From a bacterium (GTDB lineage Bacteria > Caldisericota > Caldisericia > Cryosericales > Cryosericaceae): DNA of 34,361 bases. Under the pieces are notes generated by a model, which saw only the letters and a list, made by a program, of their open reading frames with translations, had not been told where the DNA came from and ran no database searches. Numbering within the stretch: the first letter of the stretch is position 1; each line of letters starts with the position of its first letter. Below are positions 1 through 6,600 of this stretch, in pieces. The position numbers and the translations under genes were made by a program. Location of the stretch: positions 1 through 34,361 of the forward strand of contig JAJFTL010000032.1 of NCBI GenBank assembly GCA_021373025.1, read 5' to 3'.

Positions 1-513
1 GACAAGGCTGAACGTGGCGTCGGCGTATCCCTGTTTTGTGACCCTCCCAACATAGGTCCCTTCCGCCAACCCCTCCATGGTGAACGAGCCGTCCGCACCG
101 GTTGTGACAGCAGTATTCCAGACGGTCACCGTGGCTCCGGCGACCGGCAGCCCGCCACACGTGACAGTCCCTGCGCCAAGAAATAGTGGCACTACCGAAA
201 TGGATGGAGGAAGCTCAGCCAGATCGGTCACCTGCAGGAATGCCTTCTGATATCCCGTTGCCTCCACGCTGAGCTGCAGGCGGTCTGCTTGAACCATTCC
301 TGAGGCCATTCCCGTCCCGTCAGAAGTGAGGACCTGGGCATTTCCCGAACCGCCGAACGTCACGGTGGCACCTGGCACCCCTTTTCCAGAATACGAAGAA
401 ACGATCTGAAGGGAGACGGATACCCTGCGGGCGCAGCCGCTCAACCCCATCCCCACAACCAGCAAGGCAATGCCCAGCGCCAGCACCTGGCGCACCATGC
501 TCCTCTTGATCAT
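1..513 (-). CDS. Lipoprotein with carboxypeptidase-regulatory-like domains (partial, runs off window)
   Basis: The open frame from the ATG at 513 reaches the window edge without a stop (171 codons visible). The N-terminus is a lipoprotein signal: basic residues, a hydrophobic stretch, then a lipobox ending GLSGC with the lipidated Cys at residue 27. Two beta-sandwich-like repeats follow (about 35-90 and 110-171), each with the pattern 'V.GA.VT...T..DG...' and '..GY' typical of CarboxypepD_reg or Ig-like extracellular domains. The start is supported by GAGGGG seven bases upstream, inside the end of the preceding gene. It lies 3 bp after the UPF0316 gene and is probably cotranscribed with it. 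It is likely a surface-exposed, membrane-anchored protein; the binding partner is unknown. Confidence 0.7.
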   Translation of the reverse strand, partial: MIKRSMVRQVLALGIALLVVGMGLSGCARRVSVSLQIVSSYSGKGVPGATVTFGGSGNAQVLTSDGTGMASGMVQADRLQLSVEATGYQKAFLQVTDLAELPPSISVVPLFLGAGTVTCGGLPVAGATVTVWNTAVTTGADGSFTMEGLAEGTYVGRVTKQGYADATFSLV

Positions 514-516
514 TGT

Positions 517-1047
517 TCAACCCCTCGCTATACGGTGTACGTGTCCGCCCATGGTCGTACGTGTGTCTAGTACGGACACAAAGGCGTCTGGCGCCAACTC
601 CTGAAGTGTCACATTCAGAAGCGGGATATTCTTGCGCATGACGGTTGTCAGGATAATCGTCCTGGTCTTGTCCATACCCGATCCGGCAATCGTCGTAATG
701 CCAAAGCCACGATCGCGCAGGTAATAGGCCAACCGGTATGGATCATCGTTTGGAATGATCAGCCAGGTCTGATTGCCGATAGCCAGCTTCTGTTCCAGCC
801 ACATCCCAAATATGGCCCCGCTGGAATATCCGAACGCGTAGCCCAACATCTTGTAGATCGTCATGTTGGTCAGGACTTGTGACAGGGCCAGCAGGAACGT
901 ACATACCTCGAGGAAGCCGAAGACAAATGTGTAGAACCGGTTTCCCTTGACCATGTAGTTCATGAAGAGCGTCTGGAGTGTCTGGTCCACAAACTTGATG
1001 CCAAACACGATTGCGAACGACTCGACAAACATCCAGAGCTGCGCCAT
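517..1047 (-). CDS. UPF0316 (DUF5698/DUF2179) membrane protein, YebE-like
   Basis: A 176-residue protein with about three hydrophobic membrane segments in residues 1-85, then a soluble domain of about 90 residues containing 'RDRGFGITTIAGSGMDK' and a run resembling DUF2179. This membrane part plus DUF2179 order and length match the UPF0316 family (Bacillus YebE). The function of the family is unknown; DUF2179 domains may bind small ligands. The ATG at 1047 has GGGAGG five bases upstream. First gene of a two-gene unit with the lipoprotein at 1-513, preceded by a good promoter at 1080-1107. Confidence 0.75.
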   Translation of the reverse strand: MAQLWMFVESFAIVFGIKFVDQTLQTLFMNYMVKGNRFYTFVFGFLEVCTFLLALSQVLTNMTIYKMLGYAFGYSSGAIFGMWLEQKLAIGNQTWLIIPNDDPYRLAYYLRDRGFGITTIAGSGMDKTRTIILTTVMRKNIPLLNVTLQELAPDAFVSVLDTRTTMGGHVHRIARG

Positions 1048-1079
1048 CCAAACCTCCCGTTCCTGACCTGACGTGTTTC

Positions 1080-1107
1080 AGTATAGTGCTCACCTGCGGG
1101 CACACAA
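1080..1107 (-). promoter_or_regulatory. Sigma-70-type promoter for the UPF0316 gene
   Basis: On the minus strand TTGTGT (1107-1102), a 16-bp spacer and TATACT (1085-1080). The predicted start is about 25 bases before the ATG at 1047. Confidence 0.55.
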
Positions 1108-1128
1108 GCGAGTCTCCACGAAGGGCGG

Positions 1129-1147
1129 GTAGCCATGAAGTGGCTAC
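1129..1147. repeat. Short hairpin upstream of the RAYT gene
   Basis: Perfect 7-bp inverted repeat, GTAGCCA / TGGCTAC, with a 5-base loop. It lies just before the RAYT promoter and might be a remnant of a REP-type palindrome, but no second copy was found in the window. No U-tract, so not an obvious terminator. Confidence 0.5.
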
Positions 1148-1176
1148 TTGAAATATCGCGCCGCTGTGGATAACAT
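1148..1176 (+). promoter_or_regulatory. Sigma-70-type promoter of the RAYT gene overlapping a DnaA box
   Basis: TTGAAA (1148-1153), 17-bp spacer, TAACAT (1171-1176). The exact DnaA box TGTGGATAA at 1165-1173 covers the end of the spacer and half of the -10, so bound DnaA would be expected to compete with RNA polymerase. The regulatory effect is inferred. Confidence 0.45.
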
Positions 1177-1207
1177 GTGGGTAGTGTGGATTATTCCTTC
1201 ATCCACA
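1165..1207. promoter_or_regulatory. DnaA-box cluster in the RAYT gene leader
   Basis: One exact box, TGTGGATAA (1165-1173), and two one-mismatch boxes, TGTGGATTA (1185-1193) and TCATCCACA (1199-1207). The latter two form a perfect 8-bp inverted repeat (1184-1191 / 1201-1208) with a 9-base spacer. The cluster ends about 10 bases before the Shine-Dalgarno of the RAYT gene. Confidence 0.65.
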
Positions 1208-1228
1208 CGACCGGCCAGAGGAGGGTTC

Positions 1229-2125
1229 ATGCATCGACGGCTGCACATAGAGTTTCCGGGGGCCGTCTCCCTGGTCTCCTGTACAAGCCGGCCCGGCAGG
1301 GCCATTATCAGCGACGACGCTGACGTTCTCCAATTCCTGGACGACCTCGCAGTAGTCGTCGCAGCCCTGGAGTGGCGTATCTATGCCTGGTGCATTCTGC
1401 CAGACCGCTGCAGCTTTGTCGTGCAGACCCCGAATGGCGATCTCGGCAAAGGCATGCGACGCTTCAGCAGCACCTACACCCGACACGTCAACCGCCAGAG
1501 CAACCTCTCCGGAAAGATCTTCACGGGACCCCCGAACGTCATTGTGCTTGACCCAGACACATGGCTGCTGGGAGTCTGCCGACATGTCCTCCTCCTGCCT
1601 GTGACATCCGGCCTTGTCACATCACCCGACACCTGGCCCTGGAGCAGCTACCAGGCAGCAATTGGAAAGAACCCGCTGCCCGATACCGCATGGTCCACCG
1701 AGGATCTCCTGTCTCGATTTGGCAAAACACGCGAGCAGGCAATCATTGCCTATACGGACTACATGCAGCCGGACACTGTCTGGCAGGACCCGCTCGCACA
1801 TGTTTCTGCCCCGGGGTTTCTCGGCTCACAGGCGTTCGCAGATGAGATAGCTCACCATCTTGCATGGCGTGCGTCCGATCCGGCGGTCGCAGGCGCGCTT
1901 CTGCTGCTCACTCGACCGCCGCTCTCCCAAATCTTCGGTCACGATGTCAGGAACGAACACTCCCAGCTTCCCTACCGCGTTATGGCGGCTGTGCACCTCG
2001 GCTATCCGGCCGTACAAATTGCCCGCTATCTGGGAGTCCACCCATCTACCGTCGCCAGGTATCTGCGTTCGGCACAGCAAATGACAGGCTATCATCGCTT
2101 CCACCAGACAAAGGACTCCTCCTGA
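1229..2125 (+). CDS. RAYT-like (Y1 transposase family) protein with lost catalytic residues and C-terminal HTH
   Basis: The first 180 residues align by motif with REP-associated tyrosine transposases: 'R..IEFPGA', a 'P.WPWSSY' block (136-141) and 'GM.R....Y' (75-83). The catalytic parts are gone. The HUH metal motif, normally 'MPNHxH', reads L-P-D-R-C-S (57-62). The nucleophile motif, normally 'RYIHLNPVRAGLV', reads R-H-V-L-L-L-P-V (118-125), with His119 in place of Tyr. Residues 250-283 form a helix-turn-helix ('QIARYLGVHPSTVARYL'). The reading frame is intact over 298 residues, which points to selection for a DNA-binding role rather than decay. The start at 1229 has AGAGGAGGG just upstream; an in-frame ATG at 1148 lies inside the promoter. 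The protein cannot be a working transposase if the alignment is right. Confidence 0.75.
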   Translation: MHRRLHIEFPGAVSLVSCTSRPGRAIISDDADVLQFLDDLAVVVAALEWRIYAWCILPDRCSFVVQTPNGDLGKGMRRFSSTYTRHVNRQSNLSGKIFTGPPNVIVLDPDTWLLGVCRHVLLLPVTSGLVTSPDTWPWSSYQAAIGKNPLPDTAWSTEDLLSRFGKTREQAIIAYTDYMQPDTVWQDPLAHVSAPGFLGSQAFADEIAHHLAWRASDPAVAGALLLLTRPPLSQIFGHDVRNEHSQLPYRVMAAVHLGYPAVQIARYLGVHPSTVARYLRSAQQMTGYHRFHQTKDSS

Positions 2126-2132
2126 GAGGAAG

Positions 2133-2173
2133 ACGATACGCTCCATAGCCACCCGGACCGAGGGGCGTATCGT
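2133..2173. repeat. 9-bp inverted repeat just after the RAYT gene
   Basis: ACGATACGC (2133-2141) and GCGTATCGT (2165-2173) are perfect complements separated by 23 bases. It begins 7 bases after the RAYT stop. It could be a terminator hairpin (no clear U-tract) or a REP-like element, since RAYT genes are normally flanked by such palindromes. Confidence 0.5.
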
Positions 2174-2202
2174 TCAGGCCACTTACCAACACTTCTTAGA
2201 GT

Positions 2203-2211
2203 TTATCCACA
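2203..2211. promoter_or_regulatory. Exact DnaA box
   Basis: TTATCCACA, the consensus 9-mer, in the gap between the convergent RAYT and PspC genes. It partly overlaps the 10-bp palindrome CACAATTGTG (2208-2217). Confidence 0.6.
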
Positions 2212-2236
2212 ATTGTGCTGGCCTTTTAGCCCCCAC

Positions 2237-2620
2237 TTACTGTGCAGGGTTCAGCGGGATCACCAGCCAGCAGATGAGATACAGCAGCACCCCCATGCCC
2301 CAGGCAATACCCAGCAGGGCCCAGGCAATGCGTACGATCGTCGGATCGATGTCGAAGTACTCTGCCACACCCGCGGCCACCCCAGCGATCACCTGATTCT
2401 TGCGCGAGCGGTAAAGCCTCTTTGGGGAGTCATAACCGACATGTGCAGACGTCGGGTGCTCTGTCTGTGAATGCTGGTTCTGAATATTGGGTTGAACCCC
2501 TGCACAGGCTGCACACATGATCTTGCCATCCACCATGACAACTTCCTCCCGAGCCAATGCCTTGCCACATCTCGTGCAGATACCGACTGCCTCTTCATCT
2601 GGCCTGTCAAAGCTCTTCAT
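2237..2620 (-). CDS. PspC-domain protein with N-terminal zinc ribbon
   Basis: 127 residues. Cys15/Cys18 and Cys36/Cys39 form two CxxC knuckles of a zinc ribbon. After a polar linker comes a PspC domain (about 66-125): 'RLYRSRKNQVIAGVAAGVA' then 'YFDIDPTIVRIAW' and a hydrophobic segment. PspC proteins act at the membrane in envelope-stress (phage-shock) responses. It is the last gene of the sigma-factor operon, and its ATG overlaps the previous stop (ATGA, 2617-2620), with GGGAGG nine bases upstream. The zinc-ribbon/PspC fusion is also seen elsewhere; its ligand is unknown. Confidence 0.85.
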   Translation of the reverse strand: MKSFDRPDEEAVGICTRCGKALAREEVVMVDGKIMCAACAGVQPNIQNQHSQTEHPTSAHVGYDSPKRLYRSRKNQVIAGVAAGVAEYFDIDPTIVRIAWALLGIAWGMGVLLYLICWLVIPLNPAQ

Positions 2621-3147
2621 TTTTGCCTACCTCCCTTGATAAGAACAGCCAGCCCAAGGACAATAAACAGTCCTCCAACTGCCGATTTGCGAATGATGTT
2701 GATTGTCTGGAGAGAGAAAATGTCCAACCCCGAGAGAAATACCAGCGTGCCGAATGCGACAGCTACCACACCCCACAGCAGCGCATGCCGCTGTGCTGTG
2801 CCCTCCACTGCTTCTAACAGCGAGGACAGAAGTATGGATAGCCCAACGGAGCCCAAGGCTGCTCCGACGAACGTGGTGAAGCCGAAACGCATAATCTCAG
2901 TCGCCTGCAGGAGCACAATAATGCCCACGAAGCCGAGCATGGAACTCCACAATACTGTTTCACGCGCCCTGTGCTGGAAGCCCACCACGGTGCCATAGAC
3001 GCCCAGCAGGATCACAAATACCGCCAGGGGAACAAGAATCCCGAAGTGGTACCCCGACTGCGGAAACGCTTGCAGGAGAAAGTGTGCTCCAAACACGATC
3101 AGCAGAGCTCCCAATGCAACGCGCCGATCATTAGTGCTGTTGTTCAT
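2617..3147 (-). CDS. Polytopic membrane protein of the ECF operon (LiaI/LiaF-like membrane domain)
   Basis: 176 residues with about six hydrophobic segments and short charged loops. The pattern of paired helices starting 'RRVALGALLIVFGAHFLL' resembles the membrane part of LiaF/DUF5668-type proteins, which typically accompany toastrack and PspC domains; this is a family resemblance by eye. The start and stop overlap both neighbours by ATGA (3144-3147 and 2617-2620), with TGGAGG upstream of the ATG. Probably part of a membrane complex with the preceding toastrack protein and the following PspC protein. Confidence 0.6.
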   Translation of the reverse strand: MNNSTNDRRVALGALLIVFGAHFLLQAFPQSGYHFGILVPLAVFVILLGVYGTVVGFQHRARETVLWSSMLGFVGIIVLLQATEIMRFGFTTFVGAALGSVGLSILLSSLLEAVEGTAQRHALLWGVVAVAFGTLVFLSGLDIFSLQTINIIRKSAVGGLFIVLGLAVLIKGGRQK

Positions 3148-4013
3148 TGCCGTACCTCCATAAGCTGAATCTGTCCAATTGCACTTTCAACATTCACCAC
3201 AAGCTGCGGGCTGACCTGTGCCTGCGCCAGCCGGTTAAGGTAGGACCTGCCTCCCGTGTCAATGAATCCCGTGGACAGGACACTGCCCACAATGTTCTTG
3301 ACGACAACCTGTGCTCCCATGCTGCCAGGAACGCTCAGCGTCCCGCTTCCCACCACCGACTTCAGCATCGCCTCGCACTGCCGATTGAGCGACCCCGACA
3401 GGTCGAGATCATAGCGTCCGGTGATGTTCCCGATGACAAGCTCTGCCATGTTCAGATTGCCGAGACGCACTGCCGACAACCCCCCCATGGCACTCTCAAT
3501 CTGCACGAGGTCTACCCTCGATCCGGGTTTTGAGGCGTCTAGCTCGAGCGAGGAGGAGACACCTGTCACACGAAGCTCCTTCAGCCACACCTGGTCCATC
3601 ACCAGCTGACCTCCCCCGACAATGGTCAAGATCAGCGTCCCACGCTCGGGAATGACAAGCGTTAGTTTCCTGGGTTGCGTCTGGAGAGCTGATGCAGTAT
3701 CAAGGCGCAATCCAACTGTTCCGGCCGACCTCCGACCATCCCTCCGAAACCCGTCGCTGCCAACGACGATGGTTGCGGTGTCCGCGCCAGCTGACGTCTC
3801 CAGCACAATCTCCAGATGATCTCCTGTCACTGAGATACTGCTCGTGGGGCCGCCCGGAAGCTCGATGCTTGTCCCCGGCGCATAGGATGGCCCAAACACA
3901 AGCCCCCCGCTCGCGAGAACACCAACAGCCACGGATCCTGCAACAATCAGACTGCCGACTGCCACCGCAACAATGATGCGCCGACGACGGCCCCCCGAAG
4001 CAACGGGGATCAT
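3144..4013 (-). CDS. Membrane-anchored toastrack (DUF4097/LiaF-C-like) protein
   Basis: 289 residues from the ATG at 4013. A basic stretch (GGRRRR) precedes one membrane helix (about 13-35). The rest is a long beta-rich region with repeating 'L.V..V.G...V', 'G.L.L..S.' and 'VESAIG' elements, as in the toastrack or adhesin-like beta-helix family (DUF4097 and LiaF C-terminus). The start at 4013 forms an ATGA overlap with the upstream stop and has GGAGG nine bases before it; a longer start at 4031 is possible but lies within that Shine-Dalgarno region. In known systems such domains sense or gate envelope damage. The topology suggests an extracytoplasmic sensor domain. Confidence 0.65.
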   Translation of the reverse strand: MIPVASGGRRRRIIVAVAVGSLIVAGSVAVGVLASGGLVFGPSYAPGTSIELPGGPTSSISVTGDHLEIVLETSAGADTATIVVGSDGFRRDGRRSAGTVGLRLDTASALQTQPRKLTLVIPERGTLILTIVGGGQLVMDQVWLKELRVTGVSSSLELDASKPGSRVDLVQIESAMGGLSAVRLGNLNMAELVIGNITGRYDLDLSGSLNRQCEAMLKSVVGSGTLSVPGSMGAQVVVKNIVGSVLSTGFIDTGGRSYLNRLAQAQVSPQLVVNVESAIGQIQLMEVRQ

Positions 4014-4480
4014 GCAACACTTCCTCCGCATGCCGGCTCAAAGCGACGAATACTCCTCCGCCCAAACAGGTGCTCACTCAGCGCAAGACTGCCCAGCAGC
4101 GCTCCGCTCATCCCCATGAGCGTGAAAAAGAGTGCCACCGATTTGACCTGAACGACATTCGGACCCATGAAGAGCTGAAGTACCTTCAGGAAAACAAAAG
4201 AGTGCGCGGCGAACAGATATGCTCCGGCCAGGAACACTCCGGTAAACAGCACGCCAAAGGCCAGCGCCCCCACGAGAACGACGACCGGCTCTCCATTTCT
4301 CATTCTTCTGGCCAGAAATCCCGCCAGCAGGCTGCGCCGTCTGTCCTCTTCCCATGCATCAATACGTCTCCATACCTCACGGGAGAAGTCCGGCGGGGGC
4401 ACAATGTCCGGACGACATGATAGCGCCGCCGAAACCATACGCTCCAGTTCCTCATCTGTCATCGTCCATGGGCCATTCAT
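4010..4480 (-). CDS. Putative anti-sigma factor, membrane protein
   Basis: 156 residues. The N-terminal 60 residues are cytoplasmic and helical, including 'PPPDFSREVWRRIDAWEE', a style common in anti-sigma proteins. Two membrane segments follow (about 66-90 and 108-132) and a short basic tail. The zinc-binding HxxxCxxC motif of ZAS anti-sigma factors is absent. The function rests mainly on position: it starts on the stop of the ECF sigma gene (ATGA, 4477-4480), the usual place for the cognate anti-sigma factor. It could instead be an unrelated membrane partner. Confidence 0.55.
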   Translation of the reverse strand: MNGPWTMTDEELERMVSAALSCRPDIVPPPDFSREVWRRIDAWEEDRRRSLLAGFLARRMRNGEPVVVLVGALAFGVLFTGVFLAGAYLFAAHSFVFLKVLQLFMGPNVVQVKSVALFFTLMGMSGALLGSLALSEHLFGRRSIRRFEPACGGSVA

Positions 4481-4992
4481 CCCACACCTCGGTCATGCAG
4501 CGCTTCAATTTGTCTCTTTAACGCTGTGCGCGCACGAAACAGCCGGACCTTCGCTGCGCCTTCCTGGATGCTCAGGCGTTCAGCAATTGTGGCAAGCGAG
4601 CAACCTTCGGCATAAAACATCGTCAACAAGGCACTCTCTTCTGCTGAAATTCTTGTCATTGCCTCAACAACCTCCTGCTGCATCCACTCATCGTCCCCAT
4701 CCGGCGCCGGAGATAGCAGAAGCCGTTCATCCGGTAGGCTCCCGCCATTGCGCGCCGACCTGCGCCAATAGTCGACGACGCAGTTGTACGCGATTGCCAT
4801 CATCCACGGGAGAAACGGGCGGCTTTTGTCGTATGTGCCAAAGCGCCTATAGGCAAGGAAGAACGCCTCCTGTGCAACATCCGACGCAGCGCTTCGATCG
4901 TGGACCTTGCTGGCCACAAATGCATAGACGGGGCGCTCGCTCTGCTCCATCAGCCGGGAAAAGAGCTCGCGGTCATTTTCTGCTGCTTCCAT
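4477..4992 (-). CDS. ECF-type RNA polymerase sigma factor
   Basis: 171 residues with region 2 (about 12-80; 'SAASDVAQEAFFLAYRRF', 'FLPWMMAIAYNCVVDYWRR') and region 4 (about 108-163; 'LTMFYAEGCSLATIAERL', 'KVRLFRARTALKRQI'). There is no region 1 or 3, as in group IV (ECF) sigma factors. The ATG at 4992 has AAGGAG seven bases upstream. It heads a five-gene operon in which every junction is a 4-base ATGA overlap. A promoter-like GTAAC-N17-CGTA lies upstream (5064-5039), and the same spacing occurs before htrA, which fits autoregulation. Confidence 0.92.
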   Translation of the reverse strand: MEAAENDRELFSRLMEQSERPVYAFVASKVHDRSAASDVAQEAFFLAYRRFGTYDKSRPFLPWMMAIAYNCVVDYWRRSARNGGSLPDERLLLSPAPDGDDEWMQQEVVEAMTRISAEESALLTMFYAEGCSLATIAERLSIQEGAAKVRLFRARTALKRQIEALHDRGVG

Positions 4993-5038
4993 GCACGAGC
5001 TCCTTCGGCGGTTGACTCCCGTACGTGTTCACCACAGG

Positions 5039-5064
5039 TACGGTGATACCAGCAAAAAGGTTAC
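5039..5064 (-). promoter_or_regulatory. Candidate ECF-sigma promoter of the sigma operon
   Basis: Minus strand: GTAAC (5064-5060), 17-bp spacer, CGTA (5042-5039). The -35 'AAC' and the CGTA -10 are features of many ECF promoters (for example sigma-W). The same two blocks with the same spacing precede htrA at 14496-14471. Confidence 0.55.
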
Positions 5065-5072
5065 AGCAAAAG

Positions 5073-6590
5073 TCAGTGCACGCCCGGGCCAACTGCCTCG
5101 AGATATCCACGATCCAGCAGCCACTCAAAGATCTTGCCAGCTTTGGCATAGGAGTAGCGCTCTTCGACGTCCTTGTAGCCCAGCTCGATCATCTGATTAT
5201 CTTCGATCAGGAAGAGGAGCTGAACGATGATGTTTCCACCTTCGGGGGCATCGCGGTTCTTGTCGATGTACAGGTTCAGGATGTCGAAGTGTGGGATGTG
5301 GTGAGGGTTCACCGCGCCTTCACGAACGGCATTCGCGATCTTCTCCTCAAGCTGCGCAGTGTCGTGGTAGTCCTTGACGATGATCAGGGCTACGTCCGCA
5401 TCGTATTCGATGTCGCCACCTCCTGTACAGTTGAACATCGTGGGGCGCTCCCTGGACACTTCCGTGTCAAGACGGCAGCCATCCTTGTCGAAGGAGGAGA
5501 CAGCCACGATGGGGGACTGCAGTTCGGTGGAAAGCTGGGCAATGAGCCCTGATACCTCATCGACCTGCTTCTGCATGCTGGCATAAGGGTTGACGGTCGG
5601 CACCTTCTGCAGGTAATCGATGAAGATTGCGCAGCGGTCGGCGTGGTGCGCATCCATGATGCCATACGCGACACTGCGGATGTGTTCAATGGTGTCCAGG
5701 CGGTCGCCCTCGAAGAGATAGAAGTTGTCCATATAGGTGGACATTTCCCGAATCCCTTTGTTGAAACGGGCCACCAGTTCCGCCTGGGTTCTGATATCGC
5801 CAGACTGAAGCAGCAGCGGGTTGATAAGAGACTCCTGTGACAGCACACGAGCGAGCAGGACATGCTTGGTCTGCTCATAGGAGTAGTAGAGAACTGGAAC
5901 CTTTTCGTTGCGTGCGACCAGCGTTGCGAGGCGAAGCATGAGGTTTGTCTTTCCGCGCCGAGGGGCCCCGGCGAGTGCGTAGTAGAAGCCGGGGCGCAAT
6001 CCAGAAATCGCGATATTCAGGTTGTCATATGGCGCGACACTCATACCCATGATGGAAGGCCGGTTCGCATCGCGCGTGCGGACGTCCTCGACAAATCGCA
6101 GCAGGTCATCGCGGACAGGCTCCTGCCTGTTCTGCGATGACAAGCGGACAACCTGGCGTAATTGCTCAGAGATGTCGGAAGCAAAGTCCTCGACGCGGCG
6201 ATTCTGTTTCTCTCCTTCGGTAAAGCCATTGATGCTGTCAGCAATCGTGCGCAGTTTGCGACGTGCAGAGCGCGTCTTCAGGACATCCAGCAGGTCGATC
6301 AGCGTCGTCATGTCCTCACCGCCCGCTTCGACCAGCTTTTCAGCCAGCGCAGCTACAGGAGGCGCAACGCGCCGCTCCTCGGTAAGATAGGACATGAACA
6401 GAGGGAGATCGATTGTGTGCCCCTCGCCCTTGTGGTTGGAATAATACCATACGAACGCGTCATAGATCGATCTCAGATCTCCGTTTTCAATAAGCGACGA
6501 GGTCATGCCAAGCTCCTGCAGCTTCTCCAGATGCTGTGAGGCACCCAGTACTCCAGCCAGCAGCCGGAATTCAGTCCTGTCTGTCGTCAC
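5073..6590 (-). CDS. DnaB-like helicase (divergent RecA-fold hexameric helicase)
   Basis: 505 residues. The N-terminal 110 resemble the DnaB N-domain ('LLAGVLGASQHLEKL', 'IENGDLRSIYDAF'). The C-terminal RecA fold has Walker A GAPRRGKT (208-215), the catalytic-Glu block 'LYYSYEQ' (Glu239), Walker B 'AIFIDYLQK' (321-329), the 'RPTMFNCTGGGDIEYDADV' stretch equivalent to DnaB 'RPxLSDLRESGxIEQDAD', and 'KNRDAPEGG', equivalent to the DnaB arginine-finger loop 'KQRNGPxG'. It starts with GTG at 6590 (TTAGGAGG upstream) 10 bp after the GerMN gene. Its place beside dnaA and a DciA-family loader makes it a candidate replicative helicase, but the motifs are divergent and another DnaB may exist elsewhere. 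Confidence 0.75.
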   Translation of the reverse strand: MTTDRTEFRLLAGVLGASQHLEKLQELGMTSSLIENGDLRSIYDAFVWYYSNHKGEGHTIDLPLFMSYLTEERRVAPPVAALAEKLVEAGGEDMTTLIDLLDVLKTRSARRKLRTIADSINGFTEGEKQNRRVEDFASDISEQLRQVVRLSSQNRQEPVRDDLLRFVEDVRTRDANRPSIMGMSVAPYDNLNIAISGLRPGFYYALAGAPRRGKTNLMLRLATLVARNEKVPVLYYSYEQTKHVLLARVLSQESLINPLLLQSGDIRTQAELVARFNKGIREMSTYMDNFYLFEGDRLDTIEHIRSVAYGIMDAHHADRCAIFIDYLQKVPTVNPYASMQKQVDEVSGLIAQLSTELQSPIVAVSSFDKDGCRLDTEVSRERPTMFNCTGGGDIEYDADVALIIVKDYHDTAQLEEKIANAVREGAVNPHHIPHFDILNLYIDKNRDAPEGGNIIVQLLFLIEDNQMIELGYKDVEERYSYAKAGKIFEWLLDRGYLEAVGPGVH

Positions 6591-6600
6591 GTTCTTCCTC

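Noticed and set aside
1148-1228. Longer start for the RAYT gene (ATG at 1148)
   Set aside because: It overlaps the promoter and DnaA boxes and lacks a Shine-Dalgarno; 1229 has AGAGGAGGG upstream and matches the family N-terminus.
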